Shown here: positions 20,606 through 30,043 of the stretch, one piece after another | Layout of the letters: every line of letters starts with the position of its first letter | Numbering within the stretch: position 1 is the first letter of the stretch | Assembly (NCBI RefSeq): GCF_007786475.1 | Contig: NZ_VNJJ01000006.1 | Location: forward strand, 174,806-238,805 | Direction: 5' to 3' | Source of the DNA: Cohnella terricola | GTDB lineage: Bacteria; Bacillota; Bacilli; Paenibacillales; Paenibacillaceae | DNA: 64,000 nucleotides | The notes under the pieces: generated by a model | Seen by the model: the letters and a program-made list of their open reading frames with translations, nothing else | Told to the model about the DNA's origin: nothing | Databases searched by the model: none | Made by a program: the position numbers and the translations under genes

Positions 20606-22051
20606 ATGGCATCTCGAGGAAAGAAATTCCTGGATAGTTTGCGCGACGGGCGGAGCGTATGGATCGACGACGAACGGGTAGATCATCTGCCAGAGCATCC
20701 CGCCTTCTCGGGAACGCTCGGCACGATCGGCGGCCTTTTCGATCTGCTCGACGATCCGAAGCACAGGGACCGGGTCGGCTTCGCCGTTCCCGGCCGCGAG
20801 GCTTACGCGCACAGCTCGTTCCTCCTGCCGTATTCGGCGGAGGATCTGGCGAAGCGCACGAGCGCATTCGATTATTGGGCGAAGGAGACGAACGGCGTCA
20901 TGAGCCGTTTGTCCGACTATGCCCGTTCGCTCGTGACGGGCTGGTACGGGGCGCGCAAGCAGCTAGCCCTACTGGATCCCGGCCTCGAGTCGAAGATCTC
21001 CGCTTACTACGAGCAAGCGAGGGATCACGACTTGTTCCTGACGACTTCGCTGCTCGATCCGCAGATTGACCGGTCCAAGGGATTGGACGACAAGAGGATC
21101 GCCGAGCGATATCTTCATGTCGTCCGCGAGAACAAGGAAGGTATCTACGTCAGCGGGGCCAAAATGATCGCGACCGGCGCTCCTTATACGCACGATTTTA
21201 TCGTTTTCTCCTTCTACCGGCTCGATTCGCAATATAGCAAGCATGCGCTCGCGCTGCTCGTTCCGGCGAACGCCAAAGGGCTGCACATCGTCTGCCGGGA
21301 ATCGTTCGCGGACGATCGTTCCGCGGACCATCCACTCAGCTCCCGGTACGACGAGATGGATGCGGTGCTCCTGTTCGACGAGGTGTTCATTCCGTGGGAA
21401 CGGGTGCTGCTGTATGGAGACGCCGAAGCCGTATGGAAGCTGCGAAGCCATCACAGCTCGAATTCCCTCGCGTTCCACCAGACGGTCGTCCGCTTCGTCG
21501 CGAAGCTCGAGTTCCTCACGGGCATCGCCTTCGCGATCGCCGAATCGATCGGGGTGAACGGTTTCCTGCACGTGCAGGAGAAGCTCGGCGAGCTGATCAC
21601 CCAGATCGATACGATGAAGGCGCTGCTGATCGCGTCGGAAGCGAGGGCGCAGGCCGATCCCGTTACCGGTGTCTGGGTGCCTGAGGCATCGTTCATCGAT
21701 ACGGCGAGAAGCCTTGGGACGAAGCTCTACCCGCGGGCAATCGAGATTCTCCAGCAGGTGGGCGGGGGCGGCTTCATCCAGACGCCATCCAGCCTCGGAC
21801 AATTCAATGGCCCGATCGGTGAGTTGTTGCACCGTTACTTTGAAGGGGCATCCCTGAACGCGGAAAACAAAATCCAATTGTTCAAGCTGGCCTGGGACCT
21901 GATCGGCAGCCCGCTCGGCTCCCGGCACGAGCTTTATGAAAGATTCTACGCCGGCGACCCGGTGCGTGGGCTCGCGAATCAATACTTGAGCGCGAACAAG
22001 ACGCAGTGGACAGAACCCGTGTGGAAGTTACTAGAGAAATCGCGGGCGTGA
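20606..22051 (+). CDS. HpaB-family flavin-dependent monooxygenase
   Basis: A 481-aa oxygenase of the 4-hydroxyphenylacetate 3-hydroxylase (HpaB) family, acyl-CoA dehydrogenase fold. The N-terminus [18 protein letters not shown] and [11 protein letters not shown] are typical; the middle [18 protein letters not shown] and the C-terminal [13 protein letters not shown] are conserved flavin/substrate segments. It would use reduced FADH2 or FMNH2 from a separate reductase, not encoded here. Cotranscribed with the SsuD-like gene 31 bp downstream, which points to an organosulfur or other heteroatom substrate rather than hydroxyphenylacetate. AAGGAGAG precedes the ATG by ~11 nt. Confidence 0.85.
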   Translation: MASRGKKFLDSLRDGRSVWIDDERVDHLPEHPAFSGTLGTIGGLFDLLDDPKHRDRVGFAVPGREAYAHSSFLLPYSAEDLAKRTSAFDYWAKETNGVMSRLSDYARSLVTGWYGARKQLALLDPGLESKISAYYEQARDHDLFLTTSLLDPQIDRSKGLDDKRIAERYLHVVRENKEGIYVSGAKMIATGAPYTHDFIVFSFYRLDSQYSKHALALLVPANAKGLHIVCRESFADDRSADHPLSSRYDEMDAVLLFDEVFIPWERVLLYGDAEAVWKLRSHHSSNSLAFHQTVVRFVAKLEFLTGIAFAIAESIGVNGFLHVQEKLGELITQIDTMKALLIASEARAQADPVTGVWVPEASFIDTARSLGTKLYPRAIEILQQVGGGGFIQTPSSLGQFNGPIGELLHRYFEGASLNAENKIQLFKLAWDLIGSPLGSRHELYERFYAGDPVRGLANQYLSANKTQWTEPVWKLLEKSRA

Positions 22052-22082
22052 GCGCCCGGTTATCGAGAGGAGAACGATTATC

Positions 22083-23222
22083 ATGGAAGTATTCTGGTTT
22101 ATTCCGACTCACGGCGACGGGAAGTACTTGGGAACGACCATCGGCGCCCGGGCGGTCGATTTCGATTATATGAGCCAAATCGCCAAGGCGGCCGACACGC
22201 TCGGCTACGGCGGCGTGCTGCTGCCTACCGGCAAGTCCTGCGAGGACCCGTGGATCGCGGCTTCGGCGCTTATCTCATCCACTCGCAACCTTAAGTTTCT
22301 CGTCGCCGTCCGTCCCGGCCTCATGTCGCCGACGATCGCGGCGAGAATGGCGTCCTCGTTCGACCGGATCTCCGGGGGGCGCCTGCTCGTGAACGTGGTG
22401 ACCGGAGGAGACTCGGTGGAACTGGCGGGGGAAGGCTTGCACCTGGACCATGATGCCCGCTACGATCTGACCGACGAGTTCCTGACGGTATGGCGTCAAG
22501 CTCTGTCGGGCGAGCAAGTCGACTTCGAAGGCGACTACGTAAACGTGAAGGCGGGCAAGGTGTTGTATCCGCCCGTGCAGAAGCCTTACCCGCCTCTTTA
22601 CTTCGGGGGCTCCTCGGACGCGGGACACCGGGTGGCCGCGAATCATATTGACGTCTATCTCAGTTGGGGGGAGCCCCCGGCGCAGGTTGCCGAGAAGATC
22701 GCCGTCATGCGCAAGCTCGCCGCCGAACAGGGAAGAACGATTCGTTTCGGCATCCGGCTTCACGTCATCGTGCGCGAGACGGAGGAGGAGGCTTGGGCGG
22801 CCGCGGACGACCTTATCCGGTACCTGGATGATGACACGATCGCCGAAGCCCAGCGCATCCTGAGCCGCTTCGATTCCGTCGGTCAGCGCCGGATGTCGGA
22901 GCTCCACGGCGGCAGCCGCGACAAGCTCGAGATCAGCCCGAACCTGTGGGCCGGGGTCGGCCTCGTTCGCGGAGGAGCAGGCACTGCGCTCGTCGGGGAT
23001 CCGCAGACCGTCGCCGCGCGGATGCTTGAATACAGAGAGCTCGGCATCGAAACCTTCATCATGTCCGGTTATCCTCACCTGGAGGAAGCGTATCGGTTGG
23101 CCGAGCTAGTGTTCCCGCTGCTGCCGCTTGCCAATAAGCAGGAAAAGGAGCAGCAGCGCTCTTACATCAGCCCGTTCGGCGAAATGATCGCCAACAACGA
23201 GCTTCCTACAAAGAAATCATAA
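22083..23222 (+). CDS. ssuD: FMNH2-dependent alkanesulfonate monooxygenase-like, SsuD family
   Basis: A 379-aa bacterial luciferase-like enzyme. [50 protein letters not shown] and [12 protein letters not shown] are near-diagnostic for SsuD, which cleaves alkanesulfonates to aldehyde and sulfite; C54 (in GKSCEDPW) is at the site of the SsuD active-site cysteine and the late [12 protein letters not shown] loop is present. No SsuE reductase or SsuABC importer lies in this window; the companion is an HpaB-family oxygenase, an unusual partner. Confidence 0.87.
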   Translation: MEVFWFIPTHGDGKYLGTTIGARAVDFDYMSQIAKAADTLGYGGVLLPTGKSCEDPWIAASALISSTRNLKFLVAVRPGLMSPTIAARMASSFDRISGGRLLVNVVTGGDSVELAGEGLHLDHDARYDLTDEFLTVWRQALSGEQVDFEGDYVNVKAGKVLYPPVQKPYPPLYFGGSSDAGHRVAANHIDVYLSWGEPPAQVAEKIAVMRKLAAEQGRTIRFGIRLHVIVRETEEEAWAAADDLIRYLDDDTIAEAQRILSRFDSVGQRRMSELHGGSRDKLEISPNLWAGVGLVRGGAGTALVGDPQTVAARMLEYRELGIETFIMSGYPHLEEAYRLAELVFPLLPLANKQEKEQQRSYISPFGEMIANNELPTKKS

Positions 23223-23311
23223 AGCAACGGGAGATACGCCAGCCGCAATGGCGGGGGAAATGGAATTTCATTTCGAGGCATGAGGGATTACAATCCGCTG
23301 AGAAAAATACG

Positions 23312-23351
23312 AACAACCGTCAGGGAAACTTCGCCCTGACGGTTGTTTGTT
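23312..23351 (+). terminator. terminator after ssuD
   Basis: 14-bp stem AACAACCGTCAGGG / CCCTGACGGTTGTT (23312-23347), 8-nt loop, T-rich tail. Confidence 0.9.
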
Positions 23352-23485
23352 TGATGCTCCGAATTTTCTCCTATTGCTTTCCCCTATAAGATTAGATAGC
23401 ATATAAATCATAATACAATATAACGTTATAATGTTTAATTCCTAAATAGGCTAAATCACGAGCTGATCCTAAGGAGGATATACGA

Positions 23486-25402
23486 ATGAAATTTCATTTT
23501 AAAGGTGAAATGACAGAATTGATGCCTGGTATTCAGGCTTTGTCTCAAGAACTTGGGTTTTCCGTAGCAGATGATGGGTTAACTGTTGAAGTTCATCAAT
23601 CTGCTGACACGGACGAATTGAAGATTGGCTTAAAGCAAGGAGCGGCTTACATCCATTATGGCCAAAAGCATCAGTTTTTTCGCGGACTCGGTCTTTTACT
23701 ACAGCATGGTATTCATGGAGAGGCATTCGACCTTCGAGAAAAACAGCAGTTTGATACGATCGGGCCGATGTTCGATCTATCCCGTAATGCGGTACTTACT
23801 GTAGATAGCTTCAAATTAATGTTAAACAAGATGGCCTTAATGGGGCTGAACACCGTAATGCTGTATATGGAGGATACGTACGCTATTGATGGCGAGCCTT
23901 ATTTTGGCTATATGCGGGGCAGATATACACAAGCGGAGTTGAAAATGATTGACGATTACGCCGACCAATTCGGTATCGAGGCATTTCCAAGCATTCAGAC
24001 GCTCGCCCATCTGGAGGAATTCCTCAAGTGGCAGCCCGTATGGGAGTACCGAGATACGAAAGGCGCGCTGTTGGTGGGGGAAAACCAAACAGATCATTTG
24101 ATCGGGAAGATGATCGAAGCCGCCAGCTCTCCGTTCCGCAGCCGCAAAATCCATATCGGCATGGACGAGGCGGAGGAGCTCGGGCGAGGCAAATATTTGG
24201 ACCGCAATGGTTATCGAAGCCGATTCGACATCATGACGGAACATCTGGAGAAGGTGCTCGATTATTCCCGCCGCCGCGGTTTGAAGCCCATGATGTGGAG
24301 TGATATGTTCCTGAAACTGGCTTCGGACAATGGCAGTGAATATTATGATAAAGAGACAAAAATCCCCGAGGAGATGTTGCGTCGGATTCCTAAAGATGTA
24401 GACATGGTTTATTGGGATTACGTGCATATGGAGCCGGCCGATTATGAGAAGTCGATTGCCCAGCACCGTCCGCTCGGCAACAATCTTGTATTCGCCGGAG
24501 CTGTATGGATTTTTAATACGTTTGGGGTGAACTATGGTCTTTCCTTAAACGCCTCGAACACGGCGCTCCAAGTGTGCAAGAAGGAAGGCATCCGCGAGGT
24601 GTACGCAACGATGTGGGGCGATGATGGAAATGAGGGCAATCCATTTGCGGCGCTACTCGGCTTACAACTCTATGCGGAGCATGCCTATTCGGAATTAGAG
24701 CCAGATCGCGAGTACTTAGCCGAGCGTGTCAAGTTCTGTACGGGAATTGAAGCGAATGCTTTCCTGCAACTGAAGGATCTAGACGAAACACCGGGATCTG
24801 AGCCTGACAATCGGAAACAGAGCAACCCTTCGAAGTTTCTTCTGTACCAGGATGTGCTCCTTGGGCTTTTCGACAAACAGATCGAAGGACTGGAAATGGC
24901 CGAGCATTATGAGCAAGTCGAGCGGAAAATGAGCAGCAGCCGCAACAAAGACGCCGTCCTGGATTACTTATTCGACGTGCCCGAGAAGCTATGCGGTGTG
25001 CTGAAGCTTAAGAGCACGATAGGAATTGAACTCAAACAGGCCTATGATTCGAAGGACAAGGAGACGCTGCGTCATGCGGCGACAGTGTCGCTACCTGCTA
25101 TCGCAGAAGCAGTACGCGAGTTGCGCAACGCCCATCGTATTCAGTGGCTCCGCATGTTCAAGCCGTTCGGGTGGGAAGTGCTAGACATTCGCTATGGCGG
25201 GGTCATTAATCGGCTCGACACCGCAACATATAGGCTCCTCGATTATGTGGAAGACCGGATTGAGCGGATCGAAGAGCTGGAACAAGAGCGGCTGCTTTAT
25301 AGCTCGGTGAACCGATTCGAGAACAAAGGAGTGGGCTGGTGCAGCTATTACTACAGAATGGCTTCTCCGAACGCCTTCTTCCACGTCATCAACCCTTTTT
25401 AA
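23486..25402 (+). CDS. GH20 family exo-beta-hexosaminidase, GcnA-like
   Basis: A 638-aa intracellular glycosidase without signal peptide. A short N-terminal GH20b-like domain is followed by a TIM barrel beginning IGPMFDLSRNAVLTVDSFKLMLNKMALMGLN; HIGMDEAEELGRG holds the GH20 Asp-Glu catalytic pair at D227/E228. ATMWGDDGNEGN lies later in the barrel. Length and layout resemble GcnA, an exo-beta-N-acetylglucosaminidase. It is convergent with the GH125 mannosidase and importer operon, which suggests joint use on GlcNAc/mannose oligosaccharides (inference). AAGGAGG precedes the start. Confidence 0.85.
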   Translation: MKFHFKGEMTELMPGIQALSQELGFSVADDGLTVEVHQSADTDELKIGLKQGAAYIHYGQKHQFFRGLGLLLQHGIHGEAFDLREKQQFDTIGPMFDLSRNAVLTVDSFKLMLNKMALMGLNTVMLYMEDTYAIDGEPYFGYMRGRYTQAELKMIDDYADQFGIEAFPSIQTLAHLEEFLKWQPVWEYRDTKGALLVGENQTDHLIGKMIEAASSPFRSRKIHIGMDEAEELGRGKYLDRNGYRSRFDIMTEHLEKVLDYSRRRGLKPMMWSDMFLKLASDNGSEYYDKETKIPEEMLRRIPKDVDMVYWDYVHMEPADYEKSIAQHRPLGNNLVFAGAVWIFNTFGVNYGLSLNASNTALQVCKKEGIREVYATMWGDDGNEGNPFAALLGLQLYAEHAYSELEPDREYLAERVKFCTGIEANAFLQLKDLDETPGSEPDNRKQSNPSKFLLYQDVLLGLFDKQIEGLEMAEHYEQVERKMSSSRNKDAVLDYLFDVPEKLCGVLKLKSTIGIELKQAYDSKDKETLRHAATVSLPAIAEAVRELRNAHRIQWLRMFKPFGWEVLDIRYGGVINRLDTATYRLLDYVEDRIERIEELEQERLLYSSVNRFENKGVGWCSYYYRMASPNAFFHVINPF

Positions 25403-25418
25403 CATGCCATATATGAAA

Positions 25419-25463
25419 AAGACGAGGGAGCATTCGATGATTAATCGAATGCTCCCTCGTCTT
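25419..25463. terminator. bidirectional terminator between GH20 and GH125 genes
   Basis: A perfect 20-bp stem (25419-25438 with 25444-25463) with a 5-nt loop lies between two convergent genes; A-run on the left and T-containing right flank allow termination both ways. Confidence 0.9.
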
Positions 25464-25471
25464 AAAGATTC

Positions 25472-26797
25472 TTACTTATCAAACAGCCCCTGATCCATCG
25501 CCCTATGGATCAACATAGAGAACATACTGTTGGACCACGCAAACCAAGATCTCGTAAATTGAGAAGGGTCGTCAGCATGAAATCCTTCATGCATATAACC
25601 GGTACTCGCATCCGTTGCTTCCATCATCTCGATCACTTCCATCATTTCTTCCTTGCTGGAAGCTGTCAACCCTTGCATGGAAAGCGCTAAATGCCACACG
25701 TAATCCGGCGGCGTATGAGGACTGCCGATGCCTTTGGCTACTTTGCCTTCATAATAATAAGGATTTTCCTTGCTTAGTATGAATTTGCGTGTATTCTGAT
25801 AGATCGGATCATCATTAGACGTATATCCGATATACGGTATCGACATCAGCGACGGCGTTCCCGCATCATCCATTAAACAATGGTTGCCGAACCCATCCGT
25901 TTCGTAGGCATAGATTGGACCGTAATTCGCATGGTGAACTACGCCGTACAAACGGATGCCATGCTCGATTTCTTCCTCAAGCTTGGCCATTTCTTTAACG
26001 AAGAGCTCGTCGCGGAACACATAACGCGCAATCTCCTGCATCTGGCGAAGTACCGCAACGACGAACATATTCGAAGGAATATGGTAATGAAAGTCGCATG
26101 CATCGTCGCTTGGACGGAATCCGGACCAGATCATCCCGGTATAATTGACCGGCATCCCCTTTCCTTCGTTGCGCAGGGTATCGATAGCTGGACAATTCCG
26201 GCGCATGAAGGTGTAAGTCGAATTTTCCCCATGATGCTGCTCAACTTTCCACAAATCAACCGTTTTACGCATAGCCATGCGGAAGTTCTCATCGAATATA
26301 TCGGTTTTACCCGTTTCTTTCCACAATAAATAGGCAAGCTGCATCGGAAAACATAGAGAGTCGAGTTCGAATTTTCTTTCCCATACCCACGGAGACATGC
26401 CCGTTTCGTCGTTCGCATCCCAATGCCAATCGTTCGGCCCCTCGTTAAAGGCATTCGCGTAAGGGTCCTTGAGAATATACATCATTTGACGGCGGATCAA
26501 GCCGCCGATTATCTTCTGAAGTTCGTCATCGCCTTTCGCGAAGGGCAAGTAATGGCGAACCTGCTCGACTGAATCGCGCAGCCACATTGCCGGAATATCG
26601 CCCGTGATGATGAAGGTAGTGCCGTCTTCCATCAATTTCGTCGTCGTTTCCAACGTATTGGGGAAACAATTCTTGAACAGCGCGAGCAGTTTGGGGCGAT
26701 GCGCCAGCTTGTGCTCCGCGGTTTGCAGCATCTGCTCCACGCCTTTTGGCATAGGAACCGGCTCCAAGTGAATTTTCGGCAGTCTGAAACGTTCCAT
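25472..26797 (-). CDS. GH125 exo-alpha-1,6-mannosidase
   Basis: A 441-aa (alpha/alpha)6-barrel enzyme. The signature GDIPAMWLRDSVEQVRHYL near residue 67, GPNDWHWDANDETGMSPWVWERKFELDSLCFP, and GMIWSGFRPSDDACDFHYHIPSNMF are characteristic of GH125 (formerly DUF1237). Known members trim non-reducing alpha-1,6-mannose from N-glycans or mannans. It is cytoplasmic here (no signal peptide) and is the last gene of the operon SBP-permease-permease-GH125, so its substrate is probably the imported oligosaccharide. GGGAGG precedes the start. Confidence 0.93.
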   Translation of the reverse strand: MERFRLPKIHLEPVPMPKGVEQMLQTAEHKLAHRPKLLALFKNCFPNTLETTTKLMEDGTTFIITGDIPAMWLRDSVEQVRHYLPFAKGDDELQKIIGGLIRRQMMYILKDPYANAFNEGPNDWHWDANDETGMSPWVWERKFELDSLCFPMQLAYLLWKETGKTDIFDENFRMAMRKTVDLWKVEQHHGENSTYTFMRRNCPAIDTLRNEGKGMPVNYTGMIWSGFRPSDDACDFHYHIPSNMFVVAVLRQMQEIARYVFRDELFVKEMAKLEEEIEHGIRLYGVVHHANYGPIYAYETDGFGNHCLMDDAGTPSLMSIPYIGYTSNDDPIYQNTRKFILSKENPYYYEGKVAKGIGSPHTPPDYVWHLALSMQGLTASSKEEMMEVIEMMEATDASTGYMHEGFHADDPSQFTRSWFAWSNSMFSMLIHRAMDQGLFDK

Positions 26798-26810
26798 GAT
26801 GAGGCCTCCC

Positions 26811-27644
26811 TTATCCTTTTACGGCTCCGGCTGTCATCCCTTGCATGACCCTTTTAGCGAAAATCAAGTATACGATGACGACAGGCAGCGCTACAATGGC
26901 CATAGCTGCTAACATCTGCGTATAGTTGGATGTGTATTGTCCGTTGAAATTCGTTAATCCGATCGGCAACGTTTGCAGATTAGCGCTCTTAATCAGCACG
27001 AGCGCGAACGGAAACTCGTTCCAAGCGCCGAGGAAAAACAAGATGATCGCCGTCGAAATAACCGGCAGGCAGAGCGGAAATACGATACGCAGAACCGTGT
27101 TTGTCGGGCTGCTGCCATCGATGCAGGCGGCTTCTTCTACGTCAAGCGGCACCGACTTGATGAAGTTCTCGAATAAGAAGATGGCCATCGATAAATGAAA
27201 GGCAACATAAGGGAAAACAAGCGTATAAGGCTGATCCAGCAGAGCCAGTGTTTTGAATTCAACGAATATGGGAATAAGTAAGCCGTGTATCGGAATAAGC
27301 ATCCCGGCCAGAAACATGAAATAGATCGCGTTTCGGAAAGGGAACTTAAACCGCGCGATCACATACGCCGTAAAGAAGCCGAACAAGATCGTAAAGACAA
27401 CGGTAAGCAAGCTGACAAAGGCGCTATTCCAAAAATAAGTACCCATTTTCCCGATTTCGAAAGCATCGATATAATTTTGAAATTGAGGCTTAGACGGGAG
27501 CGACATAATGTTGAGATTAAATTCTTGTTCCGTTTTCAAGGAGGAGTAAAGCATCCAAATTAAAGGGAAAATACAGGACAAGGATACAATGAACATGATG
27601 ACATTAATCCCGACTACCCCTATTTTCTTCACTGCATTAGTCAC
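26811..27644 (-). CDS. carbohydrate ABC transporter permease, MalG type
   Basis: A 277-aa CUT1-family inner membrane permease with six TM helices and the EAA loop DVEEAACIDGSSPTNTVLRIVFPL that contacts the ATPase. It starts at GTG 27644, overlapping the upstream permease stop by 8 bp, with GGAGGG upstream. As in many Bacillales sugar operons no ATPase gene is present; a shared MsmX-like ATPase is expected elsewhere. Confidence 0.93.
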   Translation of the reverse strand: MTNAVKKIGVVGINVIMFIVSLSCIFPLIWMLYSSLKTEQEFNLNIMSLPSKPQFQNYIDAFEIGKMGTYFWNSAFVSLLTVVFTILFGFFTAYVIARFKFPFRNAIYFMFLAGMLIPIHGLLIPIFVEFKTLALLDQPYTLVFPYVAFHLSMAIFLFENFIKSVPLDVEEAACIDGSSPTNTVLRIVFPLCLPVISTAIILFFLGAWNEFPFALVLIKSANLQTLPIGLTNFNGQYTSNYTQMLAAMAIVALPVVIVYLIFAKRVMQGMTAGAVKG

Positions 27645-28524
27645 GACTTTTCCCTCCGATCAAACGGCTAACGATAATCAGCGCAACGCTTAAGATCATA
27701 ATGCCGACGGAAATCGCACTTCCGTAACCCAACTTGTACGCCTTAAACGAGGTGTCATAGGCATACTGCGCCATAACGGTCGAACTGCTGCCCGGCCCGC
27801 CGCCCGTCATGACAAAGATGCTGTCGAATGCCTTCATGTTGCCCGCGATACAGAGCATAATGGCAATCTTTATCGTGGAAGACAACAGCGGGAGCGTAAT
27901 ATGCCGCATTTTCTTAAACCCGGTTGCGCCGTCCAATTCGGCCATCTCATAAATCTCGCTGTTAATGCTTTGCATCGCGGCCAGGAAGATAATCAGGTAA
28001 AACCCGATATATTGCCAAACGATCGGTGCCGTAACGGAGTACATAACAATATTCGGATCGTCTAGCCACGGTTTGATCCACGACTCTAAGCCGAGGGTTC
28101 GCAGCAGCCAATTTAACATCCCGGCATCTTGGTTGTAGATCATTCCCCATAGAAATCCGATGACGACGGAGGATAAAATAACGGGAACGAAAATAACGGT
28201 ACGGTGAAATCCTTTCAACTTCACGATTTTCGACATCAAGAAGATGCTTATCGCAAATGCAATTCCGATCTGACCGATCACGCTGCAGAAAACGATAAGC
28301 AGGTTGTTCAAGAAGGCGTTCCAGAAATAGCTATCGGTAAGCAAAACCCTATAATTATCGAGGCCGATAAAGTCCATTTTGGAACCGCCCGACCATTTGA
28401 AGAAGCTGTACCGCACAGCTAGAAGGACGGGAACGATTACCATAAATGCGAACAAGATCACACTCGGCAACAAGTAGATTAGAAAAGTAGTCCGTCTGGG
28501 ACGGATGGCCGATGATTCATTCAT
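27637..28524 (-). CDS. carbohydrate ABC transporter permease, MalF type
   Basis: A 295-aa CUT1 permease with six TM helices; EAA loop EMAELDGATGFKKMRHITLPLL near residue 205. Start ATG 28524 chosen because AAAGGAGGAG lies 7-8 nt upstream; the longer frame to 28575 reads through the intercistronic hairpin. Partners are the downstream MalG-type permease and the solute-binding protein upstream. Confidence 0.92.
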   Translation of the reverse strand: MNESSAIRPRRTTFLIYLLPSVILFAFMVIVPVLLAVRYSFFKWSGGSKMDFIGLDNYRVLLTDSYFWNAFLNNLLIVFCSVIGQIGIAFAISIFLMSKIVKLKGFHRTVIFVPVILSSVVIGFLWGMIYNQDAGMLNWLLRTLGLESWIKPWLDDPNIVMYSVTAPIVWQYIGFYLIIFLAAMQSINSEIYEMAELDGATGFKKMRHITLPLLSSTIKIAIMLCIAGNMKAFDSIFVMTGGGPGSSSTVMAQYAYDTSFKAYKLGYGSAISVGIMILSVALIIVSRLIGGKSRD

Positions 28525-28556
28525 CGTGGATGCTCCTCCTTTGATCTTGGTAAATA

Positions 28557-28589
28557 AGATTCTCCTGAGCATCATGCTCAGGAGAATCT
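28557..28589 (-). terminator. intercistronic hairpin between SBP and permease genes
   Basis: A 16-bp perfect inverted repeat (AGATTCTCCTGAGCAT / ATGCTCAGGAGAATCT, 1-nt loop) right after the binding-protein stop; the U-run is weak (TTATTTA). Likely a partial terminator or mRNA stabiliser that lets the binding protein be made in excess over the permeases. Confidence 0.7.
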
Positions 28590-28600
28590 CGATAAGGGCT

Positions 28601-29923
28601 TTATTGCTTCACTTCATTCTCGTATTCCTTCTGCATGATTTCCGCTGCCTGCTGCGGCGTATATTTGCCGATCATCATCTCTTGCATCGTCGTATTCATG
28701 GACTCCGTCAAACCCGGAGACAAGCGCGTATCGTAGATTGGCGCATATTTCGTCGTTTCGAGCAATTTGATCAACTGTTTGCTCATCGGCGATAAATTGA
28801 GGCTTTCAATGTTTTCTACTTTGCTGGAAGGGATATCTCCGTACTCGAGAACCAATTTCGCCGCCGAAGAATCCGTTAAGCTTTGAATCAATTTTTGAAT
28901 ATCGTCCAGTTTGGCTGGATCTACATTCGCATTGACTGCATAAGCCCAACCGCCGCCACCGGATACGCTGTTTTGGTCGCCTTTGGCTCCTTCGAATGCC
29001 GGGAATACCGCAAGGCCTGTTTTCTCCACGATGTCTTTCGGCGCGTTCGTTTCCACGGCAGTCGCTGCCCAGGAACCTTCGATGAACATCGCTGCTTTGC
29101 CGTTGAAATAAACCGATCTTTGTTGTTTGTTATCGATACTGTTCATATCCTTGTTGAACGCCCCGATCTTAACAAGGTTGTCCAACGCGCCCAGTGCTTG
29201 TACGAATTCAGGGTCAGTAAACTTAGCGCCTTCATGGGCAGCTAGGCTGTTGAACCATTCCGTACCGGTAAACCGGTCACCCAATGTGCTCAGATAAGAG
29301 GAATTCGCGACCCATTTCCCTTTGTTGCCAAGCGCAATCGGTGTAATATCCTGTTTCACCAATTCTTTAATCATAGTCTCAAACTCGGTCCATGTTGTGG
29401 GGAATTCCGGGAATCCCGCTTTGGCGATCAATTCTTTGTTGTAATAAATCACATGCGTCGGTCCGCCCGACATCTGAACTCCGTATGTCTTGCCGTCAAT
29501 GGTATAAGGCTCGAGAATTCCCTCGGAGAAACCGTTCTTCCAATCGGAGTTTTTATCCAATTGGTCGTTTAGCGGATGAAGTAATCCGTTTTCAACGAAA
29601 GTTGCGACCATGGAAGGTTTCACGAGAAACAAGTCCGGCAATTCGTTTGCCGCGGCCAATGTTTTGATTTTCGTTTCGTAGTTGTCATGGGACTGGATCT
29701 CTTCGTCGAAATTGACGTCCGGATGCGCCTGCTTGAAGTTCTCTATCAAATCTGCTTGATGGCTAGGTTGCGCGGAGTTTTTGTCATACATATGCATGAA
29801 CGTGATTTTCGGCTTTACTCCTTCTTTACCTGCTGTTTCTTTCTTGGACCCGCAGGCCGTAGCTGTAAGCACCAAACTCGATGTCAGCAGCGTCGCTGTC
29901 ATAACTCTTAAACCTTTCTTCAA
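28601..29923 (-). CDS. sugar ABC transporter solute-binding lipoprotein
   Basis: A 440-aa extracellular solute-binding protein family 1. The signal peptide ends with lipobox LTATAC and lipidated C24, anchoring it outside the membrane. FMHMYDKNSAQPSHQADLIENFKQAHPDVNF and SGGPTHVIYYNKELIAKAGF follow the usual binding-protein pattern. Start is TTG 29923 with AAAGGGGAG upstream. The neighbouring two-component system (30044-33425) is the probable regulator. Substrate likely a mannose-containing oligosaccharide, inferred only from GH125/GH20 context. Confidence 0.92.
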   Translation of the reverse strand: MKKGLRVMTATLLTSSLVLTATACGSKKETAGKEGVKPKITFMHMYDKNSAQPSHQADLIENFKQAHPDVNFDEEIQSHDNYETKIKTLAAANELPDLFLVKPSMVATFVENGLLHPLNDQLDKNSDWKNGFSEGILEPYTIDGKTYGVQMSGGPTHVIYYNKELIAKAGFPEFPTTWTEFETMIKELVKQDITPIALGNKGKWVANSSYLSTLGDRFTGTEWFNSLAAHEGAKFTDPEFVQALGALDNLVKIGAFNKDMNSIDNKQQRSVYFNGKAAMFIEGSWAATAVETNAPKDIVEKTGLAVFPAFEGAKGDQNSVSGGGGWAYAVNANVDPAKLDDIQKLIQSLTDSSAAKLVLEYGDIPSSKVENIESLNLSPMSKQLIKLLETTKYAPIYDTRLSPGLTESMNTTMQEMMIGKYTPQQAAEIMQKEYENEVKQ

Positions 29924-30043
29924 AACACAACTCCCCTTTACGTGTATACTTGCTTCTGTTGATGATAAGGTGAGTATATAAAAGTTAAGGGGGTAAAGAA
30001 GTGGACATATCTATGAAAACATCTGTTTATCTATCCGGTTGAC

